This document shows positions 1 through 10,300 of a stretch of 15,370 bases of DNA, piece after piece. A program made the translations under genes and the position numbers. Location: contig JBAZUB010000006.1 of NCBI GenBank assembly GCA_041661625.1, positions 1 through 15,370 on the forward strand. Direction: 5' to 3'. The notes below the pieces were generated by a model that worked only from the letters and a program-made list of their open reading frames with translations, ran no database searches and was not told the origin of the DNA. The first letter of the stretch is position 1. The number at the start of each line of letters is the position of its first letter. This stretch comes from Patescibacteria group bacterium. Its GTDB lineage: Bacteria; Patescibacteriota; Patescibacteriia; JAHIZJ01.

Positions 1-79
1 CCTTTTTTATCAGCCGGCGGGCTTCTTCGTTGGTTGAATCGAGTTCAGGATAGTGGAAGAGCTCTCTGCCAATGACCAT
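1..79 (-). CDS. birA: Biotin--[acetyl-CoA-carboxylase] ligase, N-terminal fragment (runs off left edge)
   Basis: Reading from the ATG at 79 on the minus strand gives 26 codons ending at the window edge. The visible peptide includes FHYPELDSTNEEARRLIKK. This matches the start of the catalytic domain of biotin-protein ligases, where the conserved 'l-x-STN-x-x-a' helix opens the fold that makes biotinyl-5'-AMP and transfers biotin to the carrier lysine of acyl-CoA carboxylases. The motif begins only about 13 residues after the start, so there is no room for the N-terminal winged-helix repressor domain of E. coli BirA. It would be a monofunctional, cytoplasmic ligase. The ATG lies one base after the stop of the porV-like gene. 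A weak GGGA (89-92) sits nine bases upstream, inside that gene, so the two are probably co-transcribed. The active-site GRGR region lies outside the window, so the assignment rests on this short motif alone. Confidence 0.75.
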   Translation of the reverse strand, partial: MVIGRELFHYPELDSTNEEARRLIKK

Positions 80-80
80 G

Positions 81-992
81 CTACCACATCCCGGAAAGGG
101 AGACTCGATGAACATTGTTCGAGGAAAAATTTACGTCTTGAACGAACGCGTAATCGAGCTTAGCATGACCAACAGTAAAGCCAACGCCAGCGGTCAGGCC
201 ACCGTTATATCCCGCCCGATAGGAGGTACACCCCTGCAACCATTCAAAACCGGTCGCGACCTCCGGAGAGTAGCCCGATTTAATAGTTTGGCTGACATCA
301 ACCGCCACCCGGCCCGCCTTCCACGGAAGCCAACTTAACCCCAGCCGCGCCTTGGGAGGAACATGCTCCACCGTCCCGGTCCCCCACTGCTGGGTATTGA
401 CCAGTTCATCGATCTTAAAACCAACAGTCACTGGGTACTTGGCCAAGCGAAGCATTATGCCGGGAGTTAAAGAGTAGCCCCAACCGCTCCCGCCGCTGAT
501 CCCAAACATCTCGGAGCTTAGATATTTGGCCGTTAGCCCAAAGGCAATATGGTCATTCAGTTTCTTCCCATAGGAAAAAAGATAGGCACTGGAAAAGTAG
601 CTAAACAGGCTGATGTTCTGAACTTCGTTGTGGATATCGACCTCTCTCGAGGTCTGGGCAATATTCCCCAACCCAACCTGGATCCAGGAAAGGCCGATCG
701 TTCCCCCCAGTGCCGGGGTTACATAACTTAGATAATAATGATCGGCGTCGGTCGAGAGCCTGGTTTGACTGCTGGTTATCTCCTGGCTACTAATAAAACC
801 TAAGCCGGCGGCATTCCAATAGGGGGCGTCGGCATTGTCCGCGATCGCGGTGAAAGCGCCACCCATGGCGAGAGGACGAGCCCCCACACCGGCATTAAGC
901 ACGGCAAGGTCGGTACCGGATTGGCCGAGAGCAAATGCAGGAGAAAGCGTTAAGCAGTAAGCGGTAAGCAAGAAAGATATATATATTCTCAT
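81..992 (-). CDS. PorV/PorQ-family (UPF0164) outer-membrane beta-barrel protein
   Basis: 303 residues. Residues 1-21 form a typical signal peptide: MR start, hydrophobic core, and an AFA site for signal peptidase I. There is no lipobox. The mature N terminus has the family hallmark: GVGARPLAMGGAFTAIADNA followed by YWNAAGL, equivalent to the usual 'GaralGMGgAf-A-add--a-ywNPAGL'. The rest is alternating beta-strand sequence with Gly/aromatic turns, and the protein ends in an aromatic residue (GMW), as outer-membrane barrels usually do. PorV of the type IX secretion system is a FadL-like barrel that collects cargo carrying a C-terminal sorting domain from the translocon and hands it to the attachment complex; PorQ is a relative of unclear role. 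At 303 residues it is shorter than P. gingivalis PorV (about 390). The start overlaps the stop of the giant gene (ATGA) and has no clear Shine-Dalgarno sequence, so translational coupling is likely. The family is clear; a true PorV role is inferred from the neighbour. Confidence 0.85.
   Translation of the reverse strand: MRIYISFLLTAYCLTLSPAFALGQSGTDLAVLNAGVGARPLAMGGAFTAIADNADAPYWNAAGLGFISSQEITSSQTRLSTDADHYYLSYVTPALGGTIGLSWIQVGLGNIAQTSREVDIHNEVQNISLFSYFSSAYLFSYGKKLNDHIAFGLTAKYLSSEMFGISGGSGWGYSLTPGIMLRLAKYPVTVGFKIDELVNTQQWGTGTVEHVPPKARLGLSWLPWKAGRVAVDVSQTIKSGYSPEVATGFEWLQGCTSYRAGYNGGLTAGVGFTVGHAKLDYAFVQDVNFSSNNVHRVSLSGMW
942..969. repeat. Four degenerate 7-base tandem repeats in the porV-like signal peptide
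   Basis: On the coding strand, GCTTACC is followed by three related heptamers (GCTTACT, then two more diverged units), covering the codons for LTAYCLTLS. The unit is not a multiple of three, so gain or loss of a copy would shift the frame at the start of the gene. A shared 13-mer, GTAAGCGGTAAGC on the plus strand, recurs at 5967-5979. Confidence 0.55.
989..992 (-). promoter_or_regulatory. ATGA stop/start overlap coupling the giant gene to the porV-like gene
   Basis: On the minus strand the ATG of the barrel gene (992-990) shares bases with the TGA stop of the giant gene (991-989). The roughly 20 bases before the ATG carry no good purine-rich ribosome-binding site; the nearest is GGAAAAA, ending about 10 bases upstream. 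Re-initiation by ribosomes finishing the giant gene is the likely source of translation. This would tie the amount of barrel to completed translation of the giant polypeptide. Confidence 0.7.
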
Positions 993-1315
993 TTGAGCAC
1001 CGCGATTTTTCCACGGCCGCTCACGGTCTTATCACCCATTCGCGCCGTGATCTCGAACGGATAGATTCCATTAACGACCATGTCCCCTCGTCCATTCCGC
1101 CCGTCCCAGGAAACATCGTTATATTTCTGCCAGACGCTCATTCCCTCGCCATTGGTCGTCCCGTCAAGCTCGGTCACTAAAGATCCGGTTATGTCATAAA
1201 TTCTGATCCTGACTTCATCGGCGTCAGCCGAGAGCCGGTAGCGGAGTTTGGTCTCTTCCCGGTTCGGATTGAACGGGTTCGGATAGTTGGTCACCCCGGC
1301 CAGGGTCAGCTCCGG
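989..1315 (-). other. C-terminal FlgD-Ig/type IX secretion sorting-like domain
   Basis: Residues about 4652-4759. The domain opens with NYPNPFNPNREETKLRYRL, then VRIRIYDITGSLV, SWDGRNGRGDMVVNGIYPF and finally GRGKIAVLK. This matches the layout of type A type IX secretion C-terminal domains: 'YPNPFNP-t-i-y-l', 'v-i-iyd--G--v', 'WdG-d--G--v-sGvY-y', and a final 'k-vllK'. In Bacteroidota such domains direct export across the outer membrane and are removed on attachment. In other phyla the same fold occurs without a proven type IX apparatus, so the role as a sorting signal is inferred, supported by the adjoining porV-like gene. Confidence 0.7.
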
Positions 1316-4300
1316 TTGGATCCGGAAGCCCCAGCTCTCCGAGGTCGCCGCATTGGTCGGCGACAGCGCCGTCACTTTCCAGAAGTAGTCGGTGTTCCGT
1401 TCCAAGCCAGGGTCGAACTCATGAATGGCGTAGTTAAAGTAGTAGAGATTGCTATCGGCCTTATCTTGCGTCCCCGTTCCGGCTGCTTTACTAAAGGTCT
1501 GGTGGTCGATCGTAAAGCTATCGTTTTTCGCCACCTCAACCCGATACTCGGTCGTATCCCCCTTATGGTGCTCCCATTCAAAAGCGGGCCGGATGTTTTG
1601 AACATCCTGACGATCCTTGGCGGGCGCGAGGAGAGCGGGAGATTCGAGGGTCGTGGTTTGAGAAATCACTTTAGTTTGCGGAGTAATTTTAACAGCGGCC
1701 CCTTGAGCCGTTCCTTTGGCGCGAGCGAAATTAATAGGGACTTTTTGAAAGTAGACCTGACTATTCAAACCTATCTGCAGATGCCAGGCAACATAACTAT
1801 TGCCCGACGAATCAACGAAAATACACGGGCTGGCACCAAAACTAGAGATTTTTATTGCCGTTCCATTGTTCCTACGATAATAAATACCGTTATTAGCATA
1901 AACCTCATGAAGTATTCCATTTACAGTAACAGATGTACTTGTCTGCATACCGTCAACTTTCTCTGGTCCCGACTCTATGCTCCAAGTTGTTCCATAATTA
2001 TCACTGGTTCGTATATATTGGTTATATCTGCGATCATAATAATAAGCTTTTGTAAACGCATAAGTATTGTTTGAACCTTCATCGTTTATATAAACATAAG
2101 CATAATATTGGCCTGCTGGGAGTGTCGCGGTGTAATAAGCGGCACTACCTGTTTCATCATTTCCCGTTTGCGTCATTGACCACATAACCACATCGTCGCT
2201 AGCCCTTTTAATAGCATGGGATTCCGATGGCGCCCATTCGTCAAATGCGGCGTTATGAGTTTCTACAACTTGAGGAAAATCAAGAGTAAAATATTCTTTG
2301 TCAACATAATACATATCACCATAAGGCCCGAAAGGATCACTCCCATGGTCCGAGTCAGACACATAAGCATTGGCAATCACCTGTTGACTATCATCAACCC
2401 CTCTAAGCCAAGACAAATACAACACTCCATTAAAAGTAATATATGGGGAGTCTCCTTGTCCGATGTATACATCGTCCTGCAGGCTAACCGCTCGGCTGAC
2501 CGTTATCGCATTATTCCCAACAGCATCAACCGCCCCGATCTCAATCGAATAGCTCCCTTCATTTTCGTAGTCACCGCTGTTATTTGTTCCATCCCAGCTA
2601 ACATAGTAGCCACCACTCCCGTTACTAGTAACCGTTAAATTCTTGACAACCGTTCCACCATATTTAACCACCGATGAAACATTACCAATCGCAAAACCAC
2701 TGCTTGGGGCTGAATCGCTCGCGGTAAAATCAACCCGGGCGCTACCATCGACATAAGGATTAAAAGTAATTAGCGAGGTCTGGCTTAAATTAATAACCGG
2801 CGGAGTATTGTCTATTTTGATCGTTATCTTCGTTTCCGCGTAATTGCTGAATTGATCGGTCGCCGACAGCCTTATATCGTAATCCCCATCCACCCCAAGG
2901 GTATTCCAGGCAATTATCGTCCCGCTTACCGGGCAGGAATCAGTGGCAATCGTCGTCCAGGTGTTGGAGCCCATCGGGGCGTAATCGACTTTATAAGGGC
3001 CAGAATTGGCATCGGCCGCACTCCCAACTATGTTAATCGAGCCTTTAACCCACTGATTCGCGGTCGGTGACGAGATGTTCAAAGTCGGCGCCGTTTTATC
3101 AACCACTATCCGATAATACGCGTCATTGCCGCCGAAAGGTTTATACGCCCCGGACCCGGCTTTTCTGGAATCAAAAGCATTGCCGGCCGCGTCGGTCGCG
3201 GTGAAATAATAGTAATAATAACCATCCCCGGTTGGCTCCCACTCCTGATTAATAACCAGGTCCCCTGTTTGCGCGGGAGTAACCGTCGCGCCAAAGGTTT
3301 TGACTACACTGCCGCCGGAATTTACGATCTTTATCTGCCAATTGTTTAGGCCGGAAATTGTATCGACTCCCCCGTTGAAATCGGCCATAACCCCGAGCAA
3401 ACTGGTTGCAGGACTATTGATAGTAACCGGTTGAGGCTGGACTACCGACTTAATAACCGGCGCGGCCGTATCCAAAACAATTTGGTCGGCAAAAACTGCA
3501 GTTGAATAATTTCCGGCATTATCCATCAATCTTACCCGGGCCGTCCTGGTCCCATCCACAGCGGGAAGGAGCCAAGCCTTGCCCAACGCCGAATAATCTT
3601 CCCAGGATGACCAGCTGGCGCCGTCGTTACTAAAGCTCATTTTAGTGACCCCGGAAGTTGGATCACTGGCAGAAGCAAACAGTTCAACGGTCGGCGAATT
3701 GGTAAATTGTGGATTCCCGCTGCCAATAACGACCCCTCCATCGGGAGGTAAAGTATCAACTTTGACATTTGCCGACTGGAGACAACTATTGCCGGCCTCA
3801 TCATAGGCCAGAATCTTCAAGGTGTATTCTCCATCACTAAAACCGCTCCCGTTGGCGCTACCGACATAACCGGTCGCGCCGGCGCCATCCCAATCGATGA
3901 AGTAGTTGCCGTTTACCTGCCAGGCATCGGCTGTTAAAGTTTTTACCAGCGCACTCCCGCTATAAGCGCCGATCACAACTTTAACTTTGCCGGAATTATC
4001 CGCAACCTCGTAACTGCAAGTGGTAGTTTTAAAGCTCGAATTTGTCCCGCCCGGAGCAAAGTAATATGGAGCAGCCAAAACATTCTTAATCTCGGGCAAA
4101 GTGTTATCAATTGTGACCTGGCCGACCAGCAGTGGTTGTTTGTTCCCCGCATAGTCCTGAAGCTCAACCGCCAACCAGTAATTACCGTTTGACGCGTAGG
4201 CGCCGCCGTCAGCTTTTCCGTCCCAATCCTCCCAAGAGAGTGTCCTCGATTGGGCAACAGCGTCAGGGGTAATGGTCCGAATCAAGTTAGACATGGCGCT

Positions 4301-7300
4301 ATCGCTATAGACCTTCACTGAATATTTACCGACCGGCTCGGTATTAACGGTCACCCCCATCGCCTCGATCCGCTCCGCCGCCTCAACCGCTGCCGGGACT
4401 AGCGAGAGATCAATCATGAAATAGAAACGAGCCCGTTTTTGGGTCAATTCGAGGCTGTTGCCGTTCGGCGAAATCGCCGGCGGGTCGGGATTGTTGGTCA
4501 CCCCACTCGCCAGCTCAAGCTGTTCCGGCGCCCGAAGGGAGAGGACATTATTCTGGATCCAGACTGTGCCACCCCATTTCTTTAAAGTAAGATTGCCGGC
4601 TCTGTCCCGGCCTTCAACGATAAAAGCATACTTACCCGGAACGGCCCAGTCGCCGCTTTGGTTTTTTCCTTCCCATAAGACGGTCTGACTGCCGCTTTGC
4701 CAGAGATCGGCAACAAGGGTCTTGATCAAATTGTTATCGTTAAAATCTGCTTTAGTAGTCGTTTGACCGTCGGGAACCTTATAGACTTTAACCGTAACTT
4801 TAGAAGACTCGGGCAAGCTGTAATAGAAAGTCGTCGAACGCGGGCGGTCACTGCCGTCAGGGTTGGCATTGGTTGAGAAATTACTGGGGTTGGAAATATA
4901 TTCGCCGGGTGTGTTCGGCAAAGCAATCGCCACCGTTGGGTTGATTAGATCGATCACGAAGCTCTCTGAAGATGAAGAAGTTTCCGCTGTTCCCTCGTTC
5001 AGGGCAAAATCCAAACCGGAAATTGAAATCGTCGCGTTGCCGTTGGCATCTGTGTTTGAAATAGTATATTTGTATTCATAAGTTTCGCCGGTCGGGGCCG
5101 GCAACCTACGACTAAACGTCGCGACTACCTCGTTCACTTTTACCTCGGGGTTGAACTTGAGCGTTTCAGCGACATCGAAGCTGATCGCAACTTCCGATCC
5201 TTCCCTGGCAAACTTGGTGAATTCCGGATTGCCGCCGATCTCGCTCCGGATGCTGCTAAAGATAGGCGCAACAGTATCAATAGTTAAATTGTTAATTGAT
5301 TGAATGGTTGATTGGTTGCCGGCCAGATCGGTCGCTTCGATCGTTATTAACGCCGGGCCATCGTAGCCGGCAAGAGCGCTAAATTTCGCTTCACATTGGC
5401 CAGCTATTTGCCACTGGCCACTAGTCACTTGTAACTGGGGGGGGGCGCCGTTTTGCGTCACGTAAACCTTCGGCGCTTCTTTTAACGGCTCGCTGACATT
5501 AAACTTGACGCTCACCTGCCCGTTGACCAAAGGGGCGCTGGCTGGATTTGGCGAGACAGAAAGATCGCTGACCAACGGATTCGTCTTGTCGATCACAAAA
5601 CTGGATGTCCTGACAATGGGGTTCATCGCCAGATCGCGCGCGGAGACCGAGACTTCAACCGTCCCCTCGAGATCATCACTCCCAATGACATAGCCGCACT
5701 CGTAACTGCCGCTCTCGGCTGAAGCAACACTCAAGGTTTTGACCGTTCCATCAACTAAAGTCAAACCAATCGTTGGCGACTCCGCTAACTGCTCGTCAAA
5801 GGCAAGACAGAGCCTAACACTAGCTCCCGACCTGGCATAAGCCGGGACAATCGTAAAATTGCTTGGCGCGGGACTCGAGTAATCAACCCCCAGCGGGATT
5901 GTCTGCGGCACGGCAGTTCCGCCCAGCGCGTCTTCGGCGCTGGCCCGCACGTAATACTGCCCGGCTGTAAGCGGTAAGCCGGAAGTTGTAAGCCCGTCAT
6001 AATCATAGAGATAACTGCCCGCCGTCTTATTAAATATCTTGCTCCAGACCGCTCCAGCGGAAGAATTCAATACCTCTAGTTTGACCAGCGCTTCTCCGGT
6101 TATGTAGAAAGTCGAATAGTTGACCGTGTAATTCAAAACTACTTTGCTGTTGGCCTCGCTGTTATTGGGCGAAATGGCAGGGACATTGGCCGAGAGGCCG
6201 ACCGTCGGTCGGGCCGCGATCATCAGCAGTCTGCCCCGCCCTTCAACCTGCGCGCCCAGCTTGTCCTGCGCGCGAACAACGTAATCGTAATAGCCGTCGG
6301 GCGCCAACTGGCCGGCATCGTTTTTACCGTCCCAATAAAACGAGTAAGCGCCGCTCCCCTGGGGCTCGCTGACAACCAGCGATTTGACGGTTGAACCGGT
6401 CGAATTCAGGATGTCGAGGCTGACCTGGCAATCCGGCACACCGCCGGCCAAACTATATGAAATCCTGGTGATATCTATCAAGCCGTCGCCATTGGGGGTA
6501 AAAGTCGCCGGGATTGCCTGACAGTTTGTCAGGCGAAGCGTATCGGGCCGGGTCGAGAAAATCTCGGTTTTGACGTCGGCGCTGTTCTTGGCACGATCAC
6601 GCGCCGTGATCCCGATATATCTTTCCCCCTCGCCGCTGATCAAATAATTAATTTGATGATCGCCGTCGTTTTGCGCGCCCGTAACCAGCGCGGCCAAAAG
6701 CGCGCCGTTCTTGTCATAGACCGAAACTTCCACCGCTGATATTTCGGGGATCGAATAGATCAGCGAGACGAGATTGTTCTTATAATCGACCGCCAGCCCT
6801 TTGATCGTGATAGCTGGCGGGACATTGTCGACCAGGACAGTATTTGACGCCTCGGCGGTATTCGACCCGAGCTCGTTGATGTCCTCGGCCACGACTTTGA
6901 ATTGATACGAGCTATCGGCAACCCGGTATTTGTTGGCCGCCGCCGTCGGTCCTTCATAACCAGAATCGAAATCGCCGCACCAGCGGGCGCTGTGCTCGCC
7001 TTTTGCCTGAACCTCATCGTTAACCAATGTCTTTAAGGCTTTGCCTTCTCGACCGATAATCAGCACTTTTATCTTGAGATTGTCCCGACCCAAATAGTAT
7101 TTTATGTCGGTAAAGTTATTATTTGAATTGACCGGCGCGAAGGGATCGGGCTCGGCGAAAGCGTAGGGGATAAGGGTCGGTTCGCGATCGACCACTACCG
7201 TTTTGACCTCCGATGAAACCGCGTTGCCGACTCGATCTTCAGCATAAACGTAATAGGTATAGGCGCCGCCCAGCAGTTCATTCCGATTCCCCCGGCCATC

Positions 7301-10300
7301 CCAGGACCACTGCCCAACCGACGGAACCTGCGACTGAACGTCGCGGTTCCTATCTGTTGTTGGATAAGTAAACTTCTCCGTTTCCCCTTCAGTATTCTTA
7401 AAGAGACCGCCATCTTCGCGGTAAATCCCCAACTTGACTGCGACCGGCTCGCTGAATTTATACCAGAAACTAGCCGTATCCTTGACCCCATCGTCGTTGG
7501 GAGTGAACGGATTGGGATCGGCATTTAGGCCCAAAACCTTTGGCGGGGTCAGATCAATTATGGTCTTAACAATGATATTTTCAGAAATATTCCCCGCTTC
7601 ATCGATCGCGTAGGTAGCCACAGAATATTCTCCGTCTATTAGGTTAGAAGGATTCGGGAGCTGGGAATAAAGGATCCAAAGACCAGTCGCGCTATCCCGG
7701 CGATAGAGTTCATAACCCTCTTTTGACCAGTTGACCTTGAGCTCTTTTCCAGCCAAAAGCGGCGCGTCAATATTGATCAGGTCGTTCGAATCGCTCTTAA
7801 CGCCTAAGTATATCTTCCCTTTTTCATTCATCGTCAAAAGGTAATCGACACTGTCATATTTGCCGTCGCCGTTAGGCGAAAAGGCGTAGAGATTTGGAGC
7901 AATGCCAACCGTTGGCGGGACTGTGTCTTTTGTTACCATAACGTCGCCGCAAGTTAAGATCTCTGAATTTCCAAGAGGGTGAGCGGTCAGATAAATGTAG
8001 TTGGCTCCTTCCTGCAGCAGGGGAACATTTTCAATCCGGAAATTGCCTTTTTCGTCAGCCGTTATCCCCTCATCCACCACTCGACTCGCTTCGCTCGCTC
8101 GTGGCCCCCCTTCTCCCGCTTCAACGGGAGAAGGCCGAACAATCAGATTCAGGATCGAACCCGGTTCCGCCGTACCATAAATAGTGACGCTGTTTTTATT
8201 GGTAATATAACGGTCGGCCAGAACGATCGGCGCGGAAAGCTTGAATTTACCCGGCAAAAGAGTGTAGGTCGAAAAATGGTCAAGCGCGGCGTAGAAAACG
8301 TAATGCTTTTCGCCGTTATTTTCTTCGATCGTTTGTTGGTTATCGGAAACGATCTGCAGGTCTCCCGCTTCGGTCACTTGATGAATGTTCCAGAGAAGGT
8401 TTTTAGGCTCTCCTTCGCCGCTCCAGGCCCCCAGTTCTTTCAATTCGTCAAAGGTGTAAACAAAACGGAGGGTCGGCCGCAAGTCGACCCCTTCCAAAGA
8501 GCTAACCGTAAATTTCCAGGGAGAGGGCTTGATCTCAACAATCGGCCCGGAGGTCAGGATGATCGGCTTATTACGGATCTTGATCTCTTTCATGGTCACT
8601 GGAGTGACCGTCGCCAGCTGATCGCGGCCGCCAAAAGCATGGGGCGGGAATTTCAACTGGGCTCGCTTGTAGGTGCTCCAGGCGTCTCCCCCATCATCTT
8701 TTTTGATCAGCGTCCCGATCGAAACATTTTGGGTTGAAATGTAACTGCCGGAGCGGAGCATAACCGTGTATTCGCCGTTCAAGCGGGAGACGTTCCACCA
8801 GGCGAGGCGCCCGCCGGTCGGAGTTTCATCAAACGATTGGGTGATCGACTGCCAGCTCTTGCCGTCGTAATAAAGGATTTCGTATGGGCCGGGAGCAAAA
8901 CCTTTAATTTCGACATAACGAGCTTCTGAAGCGTCAATTTTCAGCTTAAGAGAAAGGGCATCGTTCAAGCGCCCAGCACCAGTCGTAACATTTTCGAGAG
9001 CAACATCTTTATTGACCGCCCCGCTTTTGTCTTTAACAACGACTTCCCAGCGGTCGATCTCAAGATTGGGATTATCGACCGGGCTATCCTCATTGTCCGG
9101 TTCCCAGGGGTGTTTTTTCAGGAAAGTGAATCTTGCCGCTCCGACCGATTGGTAATCGTCTACAACCTGGTAAGCGGAAGAGAGTTTGATCGACCGCCTG
9201 GACCGGAAAGCATCGGGATTAAAGGTCAGCGCAGGGCTCTTTATAAAACCGCGGGTAGCAGCCAAATTGCCGTCATCTCCTGTCGTCCACGGAAAACCAT
9301 TGATATCTTGGTCTTCGGCCTGAACTACCGCGCCGGGGGCCGAAGAAGAGAGCGAAAGCTTGATCCCCGGAGTATTGCTTGCAACCTGGAACAATTTATC
9401 GTAAACATAGCTGGGCAAAACCAGGATTTGATCGACATTGCGGCTAGTGACTGGGTTTTGAAGCGAGCTCCACTCCCCACGCCTTGAATTTTTATTATAA
9501 TGAATTTGACCGACAGCAACAATACTATTGTTCAAGCTCAACCGTCGTTGGTTGACCTGGGTTTCATCGAGTTTCCACCATGTCCCCGTGATAGTCGGGC
9601 CGGTATAATTCTGGGGCTCGCCACCAAGTTCCTTGTCCAGCCTTTTTTGTTGAGCGGTCTGACTAGCCGTAAAAGTGGTATATTCGCTCTCCCGCCACGG
9701 CCAACTGAATTCAAAGGGCGATTGGGGATTGCCGTCACCATGATAGGCAAGATCGGAGTGCGCCCTGACAACAGTTGAACCGCTGGAATAATCAAGGCCG
9801 GCCCGACTGCCGTCCGCCTGCTGGGGATAAGTGATTGGGACAAATTCGTAATATTCGTCAGAGAGGTAGCTATCGTACCCGGCCGAAGAAGCTAAGGAAT
9901 CTTTATACCCTAACAGATTGGCCTGCTCACTCATTAACTTTAACTTTTTACTTCGTTCGCTCCAGGATAAACCGGCTAGCTCGGTCTCAATTTCGCTTAT
10001 CGGTTTATAAGGTACATCCGGCTTGGCGAGTGGGTCGTCAAAAAACAACTTTCCTGGGAAACCTAAACCACGATTGATGTCGGTTAAATACTCCGAAAAA
10101 TCTTTTTGTTTCGCTTCATTCGCCCTGACAAACCCAAACCAAGGGACAAAACGGTTGGTCAGGCGGGAGTAGGCAATAGGAGCCTCAAGTTTAATGGTTA
10201 AATTTACCTGATAAGTGCCGTATGTTTTATCATATCGATTTCCGCCAGATACTAATGTTCCATAATGAGATTCTCCATTGCTTCCGCTATAGGCCGTGCT

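Larger units (their letters stand above)
2483..8239 (-). other. Domain array: second Ig-like/FlgD-like stalk, about 16 modules
   Basis: Residues about 2344-4262. Linkers of the 'D-x-T-x-P' type recur about every 95-130 residues: DTVPPTV, DLTPPKV, DNVPPAI, DKTNPLV, DTVAPIF, DLINPTV, DNTLPEI, DTLPPDG, DTAAPVI, DKTAPTL, DNTPPVI. Several modules begin with a 'P-x-x-F-x-PNGDG-x-x-D' motif (YAFSPNGDGKYDS, NPFTPNDDGVKDT, ATFTPNGDGLIDI) and end with 'W-DGK---G----G-Y---v-A-D-aGN' (YWDGKNDAGQLAPDGYYDYVV), the FlgD-Ig signature. The Asp/Asn/Gly-rich motif would suit calcium or other metal binding at module junctions, which is inference. Copies are diverged in sequence, so the array is old rather than recently expanded. 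Confidence 0.8.

Noticed and set aside
930..992. Lipoprotein signal in the porV-like protein (Cys at residue 13)
   Set aside because: The residues before the Cys are TAY, which do not form a lipobox, while AFA at 19-21 is a normal signal peptidase I site.
1316..2074. 252-codon plus-strand open frame
   Set aside because: It lies antisense to the well-supported fibronectin-like and propeller-like codons, shows no recognisable family and has no plausible ribosome-binding context.
2483..8239. Recent tandem duplication of Ig modules
   Set aside because: I could not find long near-identical stretches between modules; they share only linkers and short motifs, so the array is diverged.
7979..8737. 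252-codon plus-strand open frame
   Set aside because: Its composition (Arg/Phe/Gln/Asp-rich, no motif) is that of an antisense shadow of the central region and Ig codons, and it crosses the palindromic element.
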